From: Wolbachia endosymbiont (group A) of Pogonocherus hispidulus
Lineage (GTDB): Bacteria; Pseudomonadota; Alphaproteobacteria; Rickettsiales; Anaplasmataceae
Reading direction: 5' to 3'
Length of the DNA stretch: 64,000 nt
Assembly (NCBI RefSeq): GCF_964028195.1
Contig: NZ_OZ034750.1
Coordinates: 124,001-188,000 of the forward strand
The notes beneath the pieces are model-generated. The model was not told the origin of the DNA and did no database searches. It worked only from the letters and a program-made list of their open reading frames with translations. A program made the translations under genes and the position numbers. Of this stretch, positions 11,069 to 20,320 are shown piece after piece (position 1 is the stretch's first letter; each line of letters opens with the position of its first letter).

Positions 11069-11323
11069 TTAAGAGCGACCTTTCCCTCTTCCTTCGTTTT
11101 TCTCTACATTAGGTGTAGATAGTGGTTTTATCGTTTCACCAGAAGCATTTTCAAGATTTAAAGAGCTTACAAGTTCCCTTGCTTTTACCATGTTCTGCTG
11201 TTCTTTCGAAGAGGTTTCTATTCCATTTACCCTTTTTCCAGTAATAACTCCTGGTTGTAAGTAATACATATCCCCAGGAACAGTTAAACTATGATGTCTT
11301 TCCTCTATTTTAACTTCATTCAT
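11069..11323 (-). CDS. small lineage-specific protein, unknown function
   Basis: I do not recognise this family. The frame could start at 11344, but the ATG at 11323 is preceded by AAGGGGAG at good spacing and is preferred (84 residues, MNEVKIEERHHSLTVPGD). It is hydrophilic, has no signal peptide or membrane segment, and ends in a basic tail (GRGKGRS). It lies 4 bases downstream of the larger unknown gene and just before the HIT gene, so it is probably co-transcribed with both. Confidence 0.65.
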   Translation of the reverse strand: MNEVKIEERHHSLTVPGDMYYLQPGVITGKRVNGIETSSKEQQNMVKARELVSSLNLENASGETIKPLSTPNVEKNEGRGKGRS

Positions 11324-11348
11324 AATACTCCCCTTATAACTCATAACT

Positions 11349-12185
11349 TTACCCCCTACTCCTTATATTTTCAGAACCCTGCTCAACTTTATCCTGCCAA
11401 TTTGCAGTTTCCTTTAATAACTCTCCTCTACTACTATCTACAAATGTTTCAGCAGCTTCCAATACCTTACTCCTATCACTAGCAGATAAAGCCAGAGTTT
11501 CTGAAGGCTGATTAGACTTCACAACCTTTTCTAATAACTGCTTTTGATTATCATATTCCTTATACAATTTTTCTGCAATACCATACAGCAATTTTAAGTC
11601 TGTGTGAACTTTAAATTCTCCACCAGTGATTTCTGCAAACTTCTTGAGGTCGCCTTCAACTTTATTAGCAATTCCTTTAAGAACAAGCTCTTTTATTTCT
11701 TTCTCGCTCTTGCCTTTATTATCAGGATTAGTTTTAATAGTGTTAGCTATTTCCTTAACGTTAATTTCAATTACAATTTCGTTTTCTTCTCTGAAAATAG
11801 TTACATTTGGCAGGTTTTTCTTTATTTGACCTAATTGTTCATCGTTCAAATAAGGTATATCTCCAATAAGAGTCCTTGATGCTAAAAATTTTACTTCCCC
11901 ATCCTTACAGCTTATTATTTCTACACCAAGATCTTTACTAGCTTGTGTGGTTTTTATGGGTGGATCATATTTTTCAAGCTCGCTGCCAATAACATAGCGC
12001 CCGCCATTTTTTATGTCGTGCCACATTTCGCCCCAAGGCTTAAACCAGTTTTTTGGCTGTATAGGATATATTATACCCCCAAGTAGAGCTTTTGCACCTC
12101 TACCCAGAAAACTTCCTACTCCCGAAGCTGCATTACCAACTTTAGCTAGTATAGAAGTAGATTTTTCATTTTTTCCTGTGAACAT
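11349..12185 (-). CDS. lineage-specific protein, unknown function
   Basis: The frame reaches 12215, but GGAGG with 5-base spacing precedes the ATG at 12185, giving 278 residues (MFTGKNEKSTSILAKVGNAA). Residues ~15-45 are Gly/Ala-rich and mildly hydrophobic (GVGSFLGRGAKALLGGIIYP) and could touch a membrane; the rest is soluble and charged. Near the C-terminus KVLEAAETFVDSS resembles KVVEAAKSFVQNK in the unknown protein at 58163-59029, hinting at a shared family. It heads the run leading to nuoABC-mdh. Confidence 0.7.
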   Translation of the reverse strand: MFTGKNEKSTSILAKVGNAASGVGSFLGRGAKALLGGIIYPIQPKNWFKPWGEMWHDIKNGGRYVIGSELEKYDPPIKTTQASKDLGVEIISCKDGEVKFLASRTLIGDIPYLNDEQLGQIKKNLPNVTIFREENEIVIEINVKEIANTIKTNPDNKGKSEKEIKELVLKGIANKVEGDLKKFAEITGGEFKVHTDLKLLYGIAEKLYKEYDNQKQLLEKVVKSNQPSETLALSASDRSKVLEAAETFVDSSRGELLKETANWQDKVEQGSENIRSRG

Positions 12186-12369
12186 ACATACCTCCAAGGC
12201 ACTTTCTACAACCAAATAGTAAAATATACCTAATTATAGACGAAAATGCTTAAACTTATATATCTATTATAAGATGAAATTATAGAGATTGCAATCATTA
12301 TTTGCACATTGCCAAAATATATAGTATTTTTGCTGCTTTTCTTGTTCAACTTATTTTTAAAGATAAATT

Positions 12370-13746
12370 ATGTTTAAGTGGAACGCAAATAATATTATTG
12401 ATGCTACTGGCGGAAGAGGGGAGGGTGGTTGTAATTCGGTACATAGCTCAAATGTTTCAATAGATACAAGAAGCATAAAAAAAGGTAATGTATTTATTGC
12501 TCTCAAGGGAAAGGAATTTGATGGGCATGATTTTCTACATGAAGCATTTTTAAAAGGGGCTGCTGCTGCGGTAGTAAGCGAAGATAAATATAGAAAATTT
12601 CCTCTAATTGTTGTGCAAGATACTCTAAAAGCTTTGCATAATATGGCATCATATTACATTAGAAATGTTCTTGTTAATGCTAAAGTTATCACAATCACAG
12701 GTAGTGTCGGGAAAACCACTACAAAGGATATGCTTAACACTGTTTTGTTGCAGTATGGAATATCTCATGTAAATGAAAGTAACTTGAATAATAATATAGG
12801 ATTGCCTTTTACGATTCTAAAAGCCCCAGAAGATTGCCAGTACTTAATCCTTGAAATGGGAATGAATAGAGCTGGTGAAATAAAAGAGTTATCAAAGATT
12901 AGCAATCCGGATATTGCAGTTATTACCAACATCGAACCTGCGCATGTTGAAAATTTTTCATCTCTACTTGATATTGCGCAAGCGAAATTAGAAGTTCTGT
13001 ATGGTATGGAAAATAATGGTACTTTGGTTTTGAACAAGGATAATAAACATTATGATTATCTCTTATCAAATGCTGACAGAAATGTAGTGAGCTTTGGTAA
13101 GAATGAAAGTGCTACTGTTCGCTTGTTAGACCTAGTAAGAAACGATGACGGTCTAAATTTAAAAATTAAACTGAACAATGGTCAAATTATAAACTGCAAT
13201 TTACGTTTACGGGGTGAGCATTTTACATACTCTGCATTAGTTGTTACAGCAGTTGTGCAAAGTCTCGGACTTGATTTATCGAAATTACCACTAGCACTTG
13301 AGAATTTTACTGTAACAGAAGGTAGAGGTAATGTTCATAAAGCTAAATACAATGGAAAATTCGTACATTTGATTAACGACTCCTATAATGCCAGCCCTAC
13401 TTCAATGAAAGCTGCAATAAGAACTTTAGGTACATATTCTAATCTGAGAAAAGTAGCATTACTTGGCGATATGCTAGAACTTGGTAATGAAAGCATAGTA
13501 TTTCATAAAGAATTGTTTGACTCTATCGTAGAACACGATGTGAATAAAGTTTATACGGTTGGTAAATTTATGTTAGAATTACATAGGCTTTTACCAGGCA
13601 ATATAAGAGGTACGCATTTTAATGATTCTAATCAATTGAAAAGTGATTTAGCTAACATTATTCAGAATAATGACGCAATTCTAGTTAAAGGCTCACGAGG
13701 AATGAAAATGGATCTTATTGTACGGGAATTCATAATAGAATATTAA
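12370..13746 (+). CDS. murF: UDP-N-acetylmuramoyl-tripeptide--D-alanyl-D-alanine ligase
   Basis: 458 residues, full length. The ATP loop is GSVGKTTT at 111-118; SIDTRSIKKGNVFIAL is the MurF N-terminal substrate domain; NLNNNIGLP, MGMNRAGEI and the C-terminal NDSYNASPTSM are family motifs. It adds D-Ala-D-Ala to the UDP-MurNAc-tripeptide. Its presence fits the known ability of Wolbachia to make lipid II despite lacking a standard wall. It is followed after 50 bases by the epimerase gene. Confidence 0.97.
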   Translation: MFKWNANNIIDATGGRGEGGCNSVHSSNVSIDTRSIKKGNVFIALKGKEFDGHDFLHEAFLKGAAAAVVSEDKYRKFPLIVVQDTLKALHNMASYYIRNVLVNAKVITITGSVGKTTTKDMLNTVLLQYGISHVNESNLNNNIGLPFTILKAPEDCQYLILEMGMNRAGEIKELSKISNPDIAVITNIEPAHVENFSSLLDIAQAKLEVLYGMENNGTLVLNKDNKHYDYLLSNADRNVVSFGKNESATVRLLDLVRNDDGLNLKIKLNNGQIINCNLRLRGEHFTYSALVVTAVVQSLGLDLSKLPLALENFTVTEGRGNVHKAKYNGKFVHLINDSYNASPTSMKAAIRTLGTYSNLRKVALLGDMLELGNESIVFHKELFDSIVEHDVNKVYTVGKFMLELHRLLPGNIRGTHFNDSNQLKSDLANIIQNNDAILVKGSRGMKMDLIVREFIIEY

Positions 13747-13796
13747 GCAAAATCATTGTATTAATTTACAGTAACAAATTATTAGGAACTCTAATC

Positions 13797-14747
13797 GTGA
13801 CAAAACGTGTAATTATTTTTGGTGGAACGGGGTTTATAGGGAAATACATCGTAAGACGCTTGGCAGCAGAAGGATATTTAATAAAGATATTCACTCGTAA
13901 CCAGGAAAAAGCTGCTTGTTTAAAATTGTGTGGCAATTTGGGACAAATATCAATATTTAAAGGCGATTTTTTTGATGAAAAATCAGTTCTAGAGGGTATG
14001 GAAGAATGTGATGTAGCCATAAACTTAGTGGGAATATTATATGAAGCAAAAAAGCACGATTTTTACGCTGTTCACGTTAAAATAGCTGAAAGGATAGCAA
14101 AAGCTGCAAAAATGAAAAATGTACCTATGATGATACATTTTTCTGCTATGGGAATAGAAAATAGCAAGTTGTCAAAATATGCCAAAAGTAAATTGGAAGG
14201 TGAAAAAGCTGTAACTTCAGCATTTCAAGAAGCAATAATAATTAGGCCAAGCCTTGTATTTGGTAAAGAAGATAACTTCTTTAATAAATTTGCAAGATTA
14301 GCAACTATTCTTCCTTTCTTACCACTAATTGGCAATGGAACGACTAAATTTCAGCCAATATGTGTAACAGACTTAGCTGAAGTGGTATATCGTATTATCA
14401 GTTTTAATAAGCAAGACAAGAAAATTTATAACATGGGTGGACCAAAGGTTTACTCTTTCAAAAGCTTATTGAAGTTTATTCTGAATGTTACTAACAGAAA
14501 GTGTTTGTTGATCAATGTATCTTTTCCAATGGCAAAGTTAATAGCTTTCTTTTTAGAAAATAAAATTATTTCTATGCTGCTAAAACCAATAACCAGAGAT
14601 ACAAACCCTGTGCTTACTCAAGATCAGGTGAAAGTTATGATGAATAGCTCAATCGAAAAGTCAGCTGATCTTGAAACAATGAAGGTTCGACCATTAGCAA
14701 TTGAAAATGTGGTGCCAGAATACTTGAAGATTTATAGAAAGTATTGA
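13797..14747 (+). CDS. NAD(P)-binding epimerase-like protein, NDUFA9-type
   Basis: 316 residues from a GTG start. The N-terminal Rossmann motif is GGTGFIG at 9-15, then KGDFFDEKSVLEGMEECDVAINLVG and YAKSKLEGEKAV, where YxxxK of the short-chain dehydrogenase type is kept. This pattern fits the atypical SDR family that includes the complex I accessory subunit NDUFA9, common in alphaproteobacteria. No substrate can be read. It follows murF by 50 bases and ends just before tRNA-Arg on the other strand. Confidence 0.85.
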   Translation: MTKRVIIFGGTGFIGKYIVRRLAAEGYLIKIFTRNQEKAACLKLCGNLGQISIFKGDFFDEKSVLEGMEECDVAINLVGILYEAKKHDFYAVHVKIAERIAKAAKMKNVPMMIHFSAMGIENSKLSKYAKSKLEGEKAVTSAFQEAIIIRPSLVFGKEDNFFNKFARLATILPFLPLIGNGTTKFQPICVTDLAEVVYRIISFNKQDKKIYNMGGPKVYSFKSLLKFILNVTNRKCLLINVSFPMAKLIAFFLENKIISMLLKPITRDTNPVLTQDQVKVMMNSSIEKSADLETMKVRPLAIENVVPEYLKIYRKY

Positions 14748-14755
14748 TAGAAGAG

Positions 14756-14829
14756 TGTGCCCGGTAGGATTCGAACCTACGACCCACAGCTTAGAAGGCT
14801 GTTGCTCTATCCAGCTGAGCTACGGGCAC
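14756..14829 (-). tRNA. tRNA-Arg (anticodon TCT)
   Basis: The minus strand folds as a complete cloverleaf: acceptor GTGCCCG/CGGGCAC, D arm GCTC..GAGC, anticodon arm ACAGC-CTTCTAA-GCTGT, T arm GTAGG-TTCGAAT-CCTAC. The anticodon TCT reads AGA. The 3' CCA is not encoded. Confidence 0.97.
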
Positions 14830-14997
14830 ACAACATATATAAAATGCTTCTTAGTACACGTGAAGTCAAGTATTTCGTGTGAATATGATGTTTGTGGTAA
14901 TATCTTACAACACCTTGTCATTGCAGTTGTGTGTCACGCACTGCCGAAATTGGATGCGAGAAGTCCATTTATTTTAGAAAATATTATATAGAAAGTT

Positions 14998-15465
14998 GCT
15001 TGACACATTTCGCCAGCCCCCTTATCATGAAACTGAAGCTATTTTATTTATCTTCGCAATCTGTGCAGGTTAATGACAAAAAACTTAGGGTATTTGGCGT
15101 CTCATGTTTAATTTTTCGCACTACGTGCATCGCATGTCTTTAAAAATTTCTGGGTTTTTACCTATATAAGCCAAAACGCGCTTACAAAGCGTTTAAGACA
15201 GCAAAAAACGTCAAATTGACAAGGGAGAATTTGAATGCTAGCTACTACGGGGTTTCTTTGCCTTTTTTCCTGCTTAGTAAATTTCTTAAACACTTGCGGT
15301 GTAGGTTAGTTGCAAGTTAAAAGCAGCTAAATCGCTCTTAATCAAGCGTTTTAGAATAAAAAAAACGCCGATATTTTAGTACATAGTAAATAGCCAATCA
15401 CCACGGGGCTTCTTTTGCCTTTTTTTCATTTGGTAAATTTCTTAATATTTATAGCTAAACGACAA
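14998..15465 (+). repeat. ~450-bp dispersed repeat, copy B, promoter-bearing
   Basis: Same family as copy A and closest to copy E, with which it shares 'agcagctaaatcgctctta' and 'aaaacgccgatattttag'. A perfect AAACGC..GCGTTT stem and GCACTACGTGC palindrome lie in the first half. The gap 14830-15681 has no gene; the rest is palindromic debris, including a fragment like 'acagttatgctgtgccc' near 15620. Confidence 0.8.
15000..15028 (+). promoter_or_regulatory. sigma70-like promoter in repeat copy B
   Basis: TTGACA at 15000-15005, 17-bp spacer, TATCAT at 15023-15028: a near-consensus promoter. Confidence 0.6.
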
Positions 15466-15535
15466 CCGTCATCCCGCTACGCGTTAGCGGCTGAGAGATA
15501 CCGCGGCGGTATGACGTAGAGCTCGCGTTAGCTAT
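15466..15535. repeat. palindromic element fused to a MITE-like right end
   Basis: GTCATCCCGCTAC..GTTAGCGG and ATACCGCGGCGGTATGACG are followed by a GCGTTAGCTATA end like that of the MITE-like elements. Confidence 0.6.
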
Positions 15536-15681
15536 ACTTTTATACTCACCAACTCAGCATCCAATCAAGTAGTCAAGCTACTTAGATCTGGTGGACTCAA
15601 ATCACAATGTTCATACAGTTATGCTGTGCCCTATGGGTGTGATGTTCTACGAGTTGGGTAACAGGAGGTAATGCAGGAAGT

Positions 15682-16638
15682 CTAATAGTGCAGCAACACG
15701 GAACCCCAGGTCAGGCCTGCGCCTATTGCAATCAGCAGTACCAGATTTCCTGATTTTATTTTTGATTCTTGTATTGCATAGTCTAAGGCCAGTGGAATTG
15801 ACGCTGCTGAGGTGTTTGCATGCTTATCAACGGTATTAATCACTTTCTCTATAGGAAAATCTAATTTCTTTACTACTGCTTCAATAATACGAATGTTTGC
15901 TTGATGGGGAATTAACCAGTCAATATCAGTAATTTTTAAATTGTTGCATCTTAGTGTTTCCTCTACTGAGGCTGTTAACTTATCCACTGCATGTTTAAAC
16001 ACTTCTCTTCCATTCATGCATATTTTTCCAGAATCACCAATAGAGGATACCCCTCCGTTCGTACATAATATGTCCACATTGCCATCAGAGTGTAAGTTTG
16101 TTGATATGATGCCGCTGCTACCCATTTCTGATTTTATTATCACTGCACCAGCACCATCACCAAAGAGTACACAAGTTGACCGATCTTCCCAGTCAACAAT
16201 CCTAGACATTATTTCAGCACCAATAACGAGCGCATATTTAATTCTATTGTTAGATTTTATGAGCGAATCAGCAACTGTAACTGCATATATAAAACCAGAG
16301 CATGCTGCTTGTACATCAAAAGAAAATGCATTTTTACATTTTAACTTACTTTGTACAATCGTTGCACAGCTAGGCAAAGTTTTATCAGGCGTTGTTGTTG
16401 CAACTATAATCAAGTCAATTTCATCCACTGAAATTTTAGCTTTTTCTATAGCACTTTTTGCTGCATTTACAGCTAGATCTGACGTTAATTCTCCTTCATC
16501 TGCTATATGCCTTTGAGCTATTCCTGTTCTCTGCCTTATCCATTCATCGCTTGTCTCAACTATCGATGCAATTTCGTTGTTACTCAACATTTTTCTTGGT
16601 AGGTAAGATCCAGTGCTTAATATGAAACTTTTATTCAA
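15682..16638 (-). CDS. fabH: beta-ketoacyl-ACP synthase III
   Basis: 318 residues. The catalytic triad is visible: cysteine in FDVQAACSGFIYA, histidine in LIPHQANIRI and asparagine in KHANTSAASIP. It condenses acetyl-CoA with malonyl-ACP to start type II fatty acid synthesis. It is the last gene of the rpmF-plsX-fabH cluster, a conserved bacterial order, and its start overlaps the end of plsX by 8 bases. Confidence 0.97.
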   Translation of the reverse strand: MNKSFILSTGSYLPRKMLSNNEIASIVETSDEWIRQRTGIAQRHIADEGELTSDLAVNAAKSAIEKAKISVDEIDLIIVATTTPDKTLPSCATIVQSKLKCKNAFSFDVQAACSGFIYAVTVADSLIKSNNRIKYALVIGAEIMSRIVDWEDRSTCVLFGDGAGAVIIKSEMGSSGIISTNLHSDGNVDILCTNGGVSSIGDSGKICMNGREVFKHAVDKLTASVEETLRCNNLKITDIDWLIPHQANIRIIEAVVKKLDFPIEKVINTVDKHANTSAASIPLALDYAIQESKIKSGNLVLLIAIGAGLTWGSVLLHY

Positions 16639-17668
16639 TATGACTTACCCCGTTAATTATCTTTTGATTTAAATTCTCACTAATTGCATTTACTGCAAAT
16701 TTTATAGCATGGGCAAAAGAAACAGCATCAGAATTTCCATGACTTTTAATGATGATACCATTCAGCCCTAAAAACATAGCTCCACTTCTAATTTTGGGAT
16801 TAAAACGCGTTAATGCTTTATTTAGTTTGGATTTTAACAATATACCAATAAGCATTTTCGCTATCCACGAGTTGAATACTTCCTGCTTTATTAGATTGAT
16901 AAAGGTACTAGCGGTTGCCTCAGCTGTTTTGAGCATTACATTGCCAACAAAACCATCAGCAACAATCACATCTATATTACCCTCTAAAAATTCACTTGCC
17001 TCTATATACCCTTTGAAATTAATGCCTGGAGCGTTTTTAAGCAACTCAAAAGCGCCGCGCACTGAGTCATTACCTTTAACTTCTTCTGTACCGACATTTA
17101 GCAAAGCAACCTCAGGATTGTCAATTTTTAGCGCTACTTTTGCAAATATACTTCCCATTAATGCAAACTGGAATAACGAATCGGCATTACAATCGACATT
17201 TGCACCAAGGTCAAGCAAAGCGAAGCTTTTTGTCTTAGTTGGACAGATAGAGACAATAGCAGGACGATAAATATTTGGTAATGTTCCTAAAATAAATCTG
17301 GAAATTGCCATCAACGCCCCGGTGTTGCCTGAAGATACCACTCCGAAAGCTTTACCTTCTTTCACTGCAACAATTGCAGCTTTCATACTTGAGTCTTTAC
17401 GATGTCTCAGCGCAAAAGATGGCTTATCATTTGCAAGGACATTGTCAGAACAATGAGTAAACTCAGAATTGTTACTTACTTTTTTATATTTCAAAAGCAA
17501 AGGAGATACTTTTTCCTTATCTCCATAAATATGAAAAAGAACTTTAATGCCTGGGTCAACAAGATTATCCAAAAAAAAACCAGCACCCTGAATTACGGAA
17601 AGAGGCGCAAAATCGCCCCCCATAGCGTCAAGTGCAATAACTATGTGATTATTGACCGTAGGTAACAT
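16631..17668 (-). CDS. plsX: phosphate acyltransferase PlsX
   Basis: 345 residues from the ATG at 17668 (MLPTVNNHIVIALDAMGGDFAP). The frame extends to 17731 but that would run into rpmF, so the later start is preferred. IALDAMGGDFAP and SSGNTGALM are family signatures. PlsX makes acyl-phosphate from acyl-ACP for phospholipid synthesis. It begins 10 bases after the rpmF stop and overlaps fabH, so the three are one unit. Confidence 0.95.
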   Translation of the reverse strand: MLPTVNNHIVIALDAMGGDFAPLSVIQGAGFFLDNLVDPGIKVLFHIYGDKEKVSPLLLKYKKVSNNSEFTHCSDNVLANDKPSFALRHRKDSSMKAAIVAVKEGKAFGVVSSGNTGALMAISRFILGTLPNIYRPAIVSICPTKTKSFALLDLGANVDCNADSLFQFALMGSIFAKVALKIDNPEVALLNVGTEEVKGNDSVRGAFELLKNAPGINFKGYIEASEFLEGNIDVIVADGFVGNVMLKTAEATASTFINLIKQEVFNSWIAKMLIGILLKSKLNKALTRFNPKIRSGAMFLGLNGIIIKSHGNSDAVSFAHAIKFAVNAISENLNQKIINGVSHIE

Positions 17669-17678
17669 ACCATAATAG

Positions 17679-17861
17679 TCATTCTGCCTGTTGCTTAATG
17701 AAAACTCGTTTTCCTTTGTAACTGCCATCAACTGCTACATTGTGAGGCAACATGAATTCCCCAGTTGCTGAACATACCACAACATTCTTAGGCTCAATAG
17801 CATGATGAGAACGATGCATATTACGCCTTGACTTTGACTTTTTTCTTTTTGGAACTGCCAA
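17679..17861 (-). CDS. rpmF: 50S ribosomal protein L32
   Basis: 60 residues. The conserved start is (M)AVPKRKKSKSRRNMHRSHH. An upstream in-frame ATG at 17873 overlaps GGAGG; the TTG at 17861 has that GGAGG at 5-base spacing and gives exactly the standard L32 N-terminus, so TTG is the likely start. Zinc cysteines are absent or partial (a single Cys in VVVCSATGEF), as in C-minus forms. First gene of rpmF-plsX-fabH. Confidence 0.93.
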   Translation of the reverse strand: MAVPKRKKSKSRRNMHRSHHAIEPKNVVVCSATGEFMLPHNVAVDGSYKGKRVFIKQQAE

Positions 17862-18061
17862 AACTTCCTCCATTCTACTACAAAATTCAATTCATTAGTA
17901 ACATGTTTTTTACAGGAAGTAAACAGGGATAGTAAAATAAGTAAGGTCTGTTTATATAATTTAAGTTATAAATCCTTCTTGCGAAGCTTGCAATTTATAC
18001 AAATATTTGCTTTTGCAGGCAGTCCATTAAATTCTGGAGTCAATTTTACCTCAAGCACAAT

Positions 18062-18083
18062 GGTGTCATCCCAGTGCGTGACA
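18062..18083. repeat. short GTGTCA/TGACAC hairpin
   Basis: GTGTCATCCCAGTGCGTGACAC, a fragment of the 'gtcatcccag' class. The rest of 17874-18282 holds no gene: it should include the rpmF promoter and the IS110 left flank, neither of which I can define. Confidence 0.5.
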
Positions 18084-18282
18084 CTTGTATCTTTATGATG
18101 TGAGGTATTAGAGCTAAAATATCTCACAGGGAGGGTGAAGCCAACTTGACACTAATGCCAATAAGGCTGAATCCCAGATTTTGCTCCCCTCCCATAGAGT
18201 TAGAAGACTGAACAGTATCTTTGGAATTATATCCCGTATTTACAAGAACTCTCAATTTATTTATAGTCTTGGAGGCAGTTTT

Positions 18283-19204
18283 ATGCAAGTAAATGCTATT
18301 TTAGGTGTAGATATTTCTAAAAAGAAATTTGATGTTTGTTTGCTAATAAACGATAAGAAACGGCACAGAGTCTTTTGTAATAGTCAAGACGGCTTTACAA
18401 AACTTGTAGTGTGGTGCAATGGACATGGAGCAAACCTTATTCATCTTTGTCTTGAAGCAACTAGCTGGTATGGTGAAGATTTGGCTACTTTTATGCACGA
18501 CTTGGGACATAACGTAAGTGTAGTAAATCCAGAAGGCTTTTGGCAAAAGTGAACTGCTCAGCCGATAAATCAGATGCAGCTATAGATTTTGTATCGCTAA
18601 TAAACCTGCTCTTTGGAAACCTATTTTCCCTGAAGTTAGGCATTTAAGAGAGCTTTATCGTTGCATGCAATCACTTAAAGACGATAAGTTGCAACAGATG
18701 AACCGTTTGGAAAATAAAAATATGCACTCCAGCTGCAAAAACGCTAGATCCGAAGTAATTTCAACAATAGATGTACAAATTGCTATCCTGGAAAAAGAAA
18801 TTGATGAGCATATTAATCACTATCCATACCTAAAAAATATGATAGAAAACCTCAAAACTGTAAAAGGCATAGGATATCTTACTGCTGTTGCTGTTATCGC
18901 AGAAATGCCGTCAGTTGATAATTTTAGTCATGCTAACAGCTTTTGCCGCCAGAACATCATCAATCTGGATCGTCAATAAGTAGAAGAAGCCGAATATGTA
19001 AAATAGGATCTGAGCGTATTCGAAAAGCTTTTTATATGCCAGCTATAGTAGTACAATCATCATTTTCAAAAATTTTGTCAGCGTTTAACGAGTAAAGGAA
19101 AGTGTCCAAAAGTCGTAGTTTTAGCCTTGATGAGAAAACTGATGCATGTCTTTTTTGGTATTCTTAAAAACAATCAGCCATTTAATTGTAAATTAATTGT
19201 TTGA
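18283..19204 (+). pseudogene. IS110-family transposase, disrupted
   Basis: The start at 18283 has GGAGG 7 bases upstream. The N-terminal part (ILGVDISKKKFDVCLL..EATSWYGEDLATFMHD) is the DEDD RuvC-like domain; a second piece at 18665-18979 has KTVKGIGYLTAVAVIAEMP, the helix-hairpin-helix core of the C-terminal transposase domain; a third (ERIRKAFYMPA, RKLMHVFFGILKNNQPF) runs to about 19204. Stops at 18552 and 18979 and frameshifts separate them. IS110 elements lack inverted ends, so the borders are not defined. Confidence 0.85.
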
Positions 19205-19318
19205 CATGAGAGACAGTATCTGGGATCTAGGTGTAAAAATATTTGTAAATTATGCAATGGGTAATAGATTCTAGGAGCATATAATGTTCATGATAAAAAA
19301 AAGATGGATCCCAGTGGG

Positions 19319-19496
19319 CCTTGTTGCATCGCACTTTATGAGATGGTGATTTATGGTAAATTCATGTAACTATCTCAAATTTAGCCATACCAATATCAGT
19401 GAATTTATTGAGCAAATAGCATTTAGTTCTTTTTCTCGATTTATCTCAGATTTATTCCTAAAACTAAATCCGAATATTTGCTTTAATCTTGAGAAC
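19319..19496 (-). mobile_element. fragment of IS-A (3' end, inverted)
   Basis: Matches the reverse complement of 3240-3417 over about 175 bp, from the terminal CCTTGTTGCATCGC to the codons for FFSRLKQIF. It is cut off at the left end of IS-B. Confidence 0.9.
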
Positions 19497-20320
19497 CTGT
19501 CTTGAAAGGAGCTAAGCAGCTAATTTAGCAAGCATAATAGTAATCATATTAAAGGAGATATTAGTTTTTGAAGTAAGAGGAATAATCCTTGCTCATACGT
19601 CTAAAATTGGAAAGCCAAGCAAAAGTTCTTTCAACAATCCACCGTTTAGGAATAACTTGAAATCCTACAGCATCAGCTGCTTTTTTAGTAATCGTATCCT
19701 GTTTTCAATAAACAGTAATTTTGCAATTTACCAATATATCCCTGATCAGCAAAAAACCTTTGTAGCGTTGGAGCTTTTCGTTTAGCTTGAGTAAAAAGAT
19801 TTAGAGCACCATCACGATCTTGAATGCCTGCACTATGAACATCAGCTGTAATAATTAGGCCTATTGTATCCACAATGATGTGGCGTTTTCTACCCTTTAT
19901 TTTCTTGCCAGCATCATATCCTCTGGATCCCCTTTTTGAGTGGTTTTCACTGATTAATTATTCCTACCGAAGGTATTTCATTTTTGCCAACCATTTTTCT
20001 TACCTTTTTTACTAACATATCGTGTATTTCTTCCAATTTGCCACTATTACGCCACCTGAGAAAATAATCATACACCGTTTTCCATGGCGGAAAATCTTTT
20101 GGCAGCATTCTCCACTGGCAACCACCTTTCATTATGTATCTTATTGCATTAATAATTGTTCTAATATTGTGTTTTCTTGGCCGTCCTACTGCACCTTGTG
20201 CAACACTTGGCTCCAAAATTTCCCATTCTTTGTCACTTATATCACTTGGATACATTTTTACCTACTATTTTTTACTTATCTCATCATATTCTCTTTCTCA
20301 TTTCTTTTCAAGACAGGTTC
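19493..20320 (-). mobile_element. IS5-family (IS427-like) insertion sequence, decayed (IS-B)
   Basis: Inverted ends GAACCTGTCTTGAAA (19493-19507) and its complement at 20306-20320. The left end joins an IS-A fragment and the right end joins a truncated membrane-protein gene, which are not natural neighbours. So insertion was followed by deletion, or recombination occurred between IS copies. Confidence 0.8.
19540..20255 (-). pseudogene. IS427-like transposase, frameshifted
   Basis: The N-terminal frame (19947-20255, MYPSDISDKEWEILEPSV..GGCQWRMLPKDFPPWKTVYDYFLRW) is the insert-domain start of IS427-type transposases. After a stop at 19947 the catalytic part continues in another frame (GSRGYDAGKKIKGRKRHIIVDT, then ADVHSAGIQDRDGA..FFADQGYIG). 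A further frameshift precedes [13 protein letters not shown]. This group often uses one programmed frameshift, but two breaks argue for decay. Confidence 0.8.

Noticed and set aside
14755-15143. Two short open frames after the epimerase gene
   Set aside because: The first reads through tRNA-Arg antisense and both continue into repeat copy B; neither frame is conserved in other repeat copies.
16749-17270. 173-codon frame antisense to plsX, and a similar 191-codon frame antisense to fabH at 15941-16516
   Set aside because: Both lie wholly inside clear genes on the other strand and have no recognisable domain.
20177-20320. First ~50 codons of the membrane-protein frame
   Set aside because: They come from the end of IS-B read on the opposite strand and are not native to the gene.
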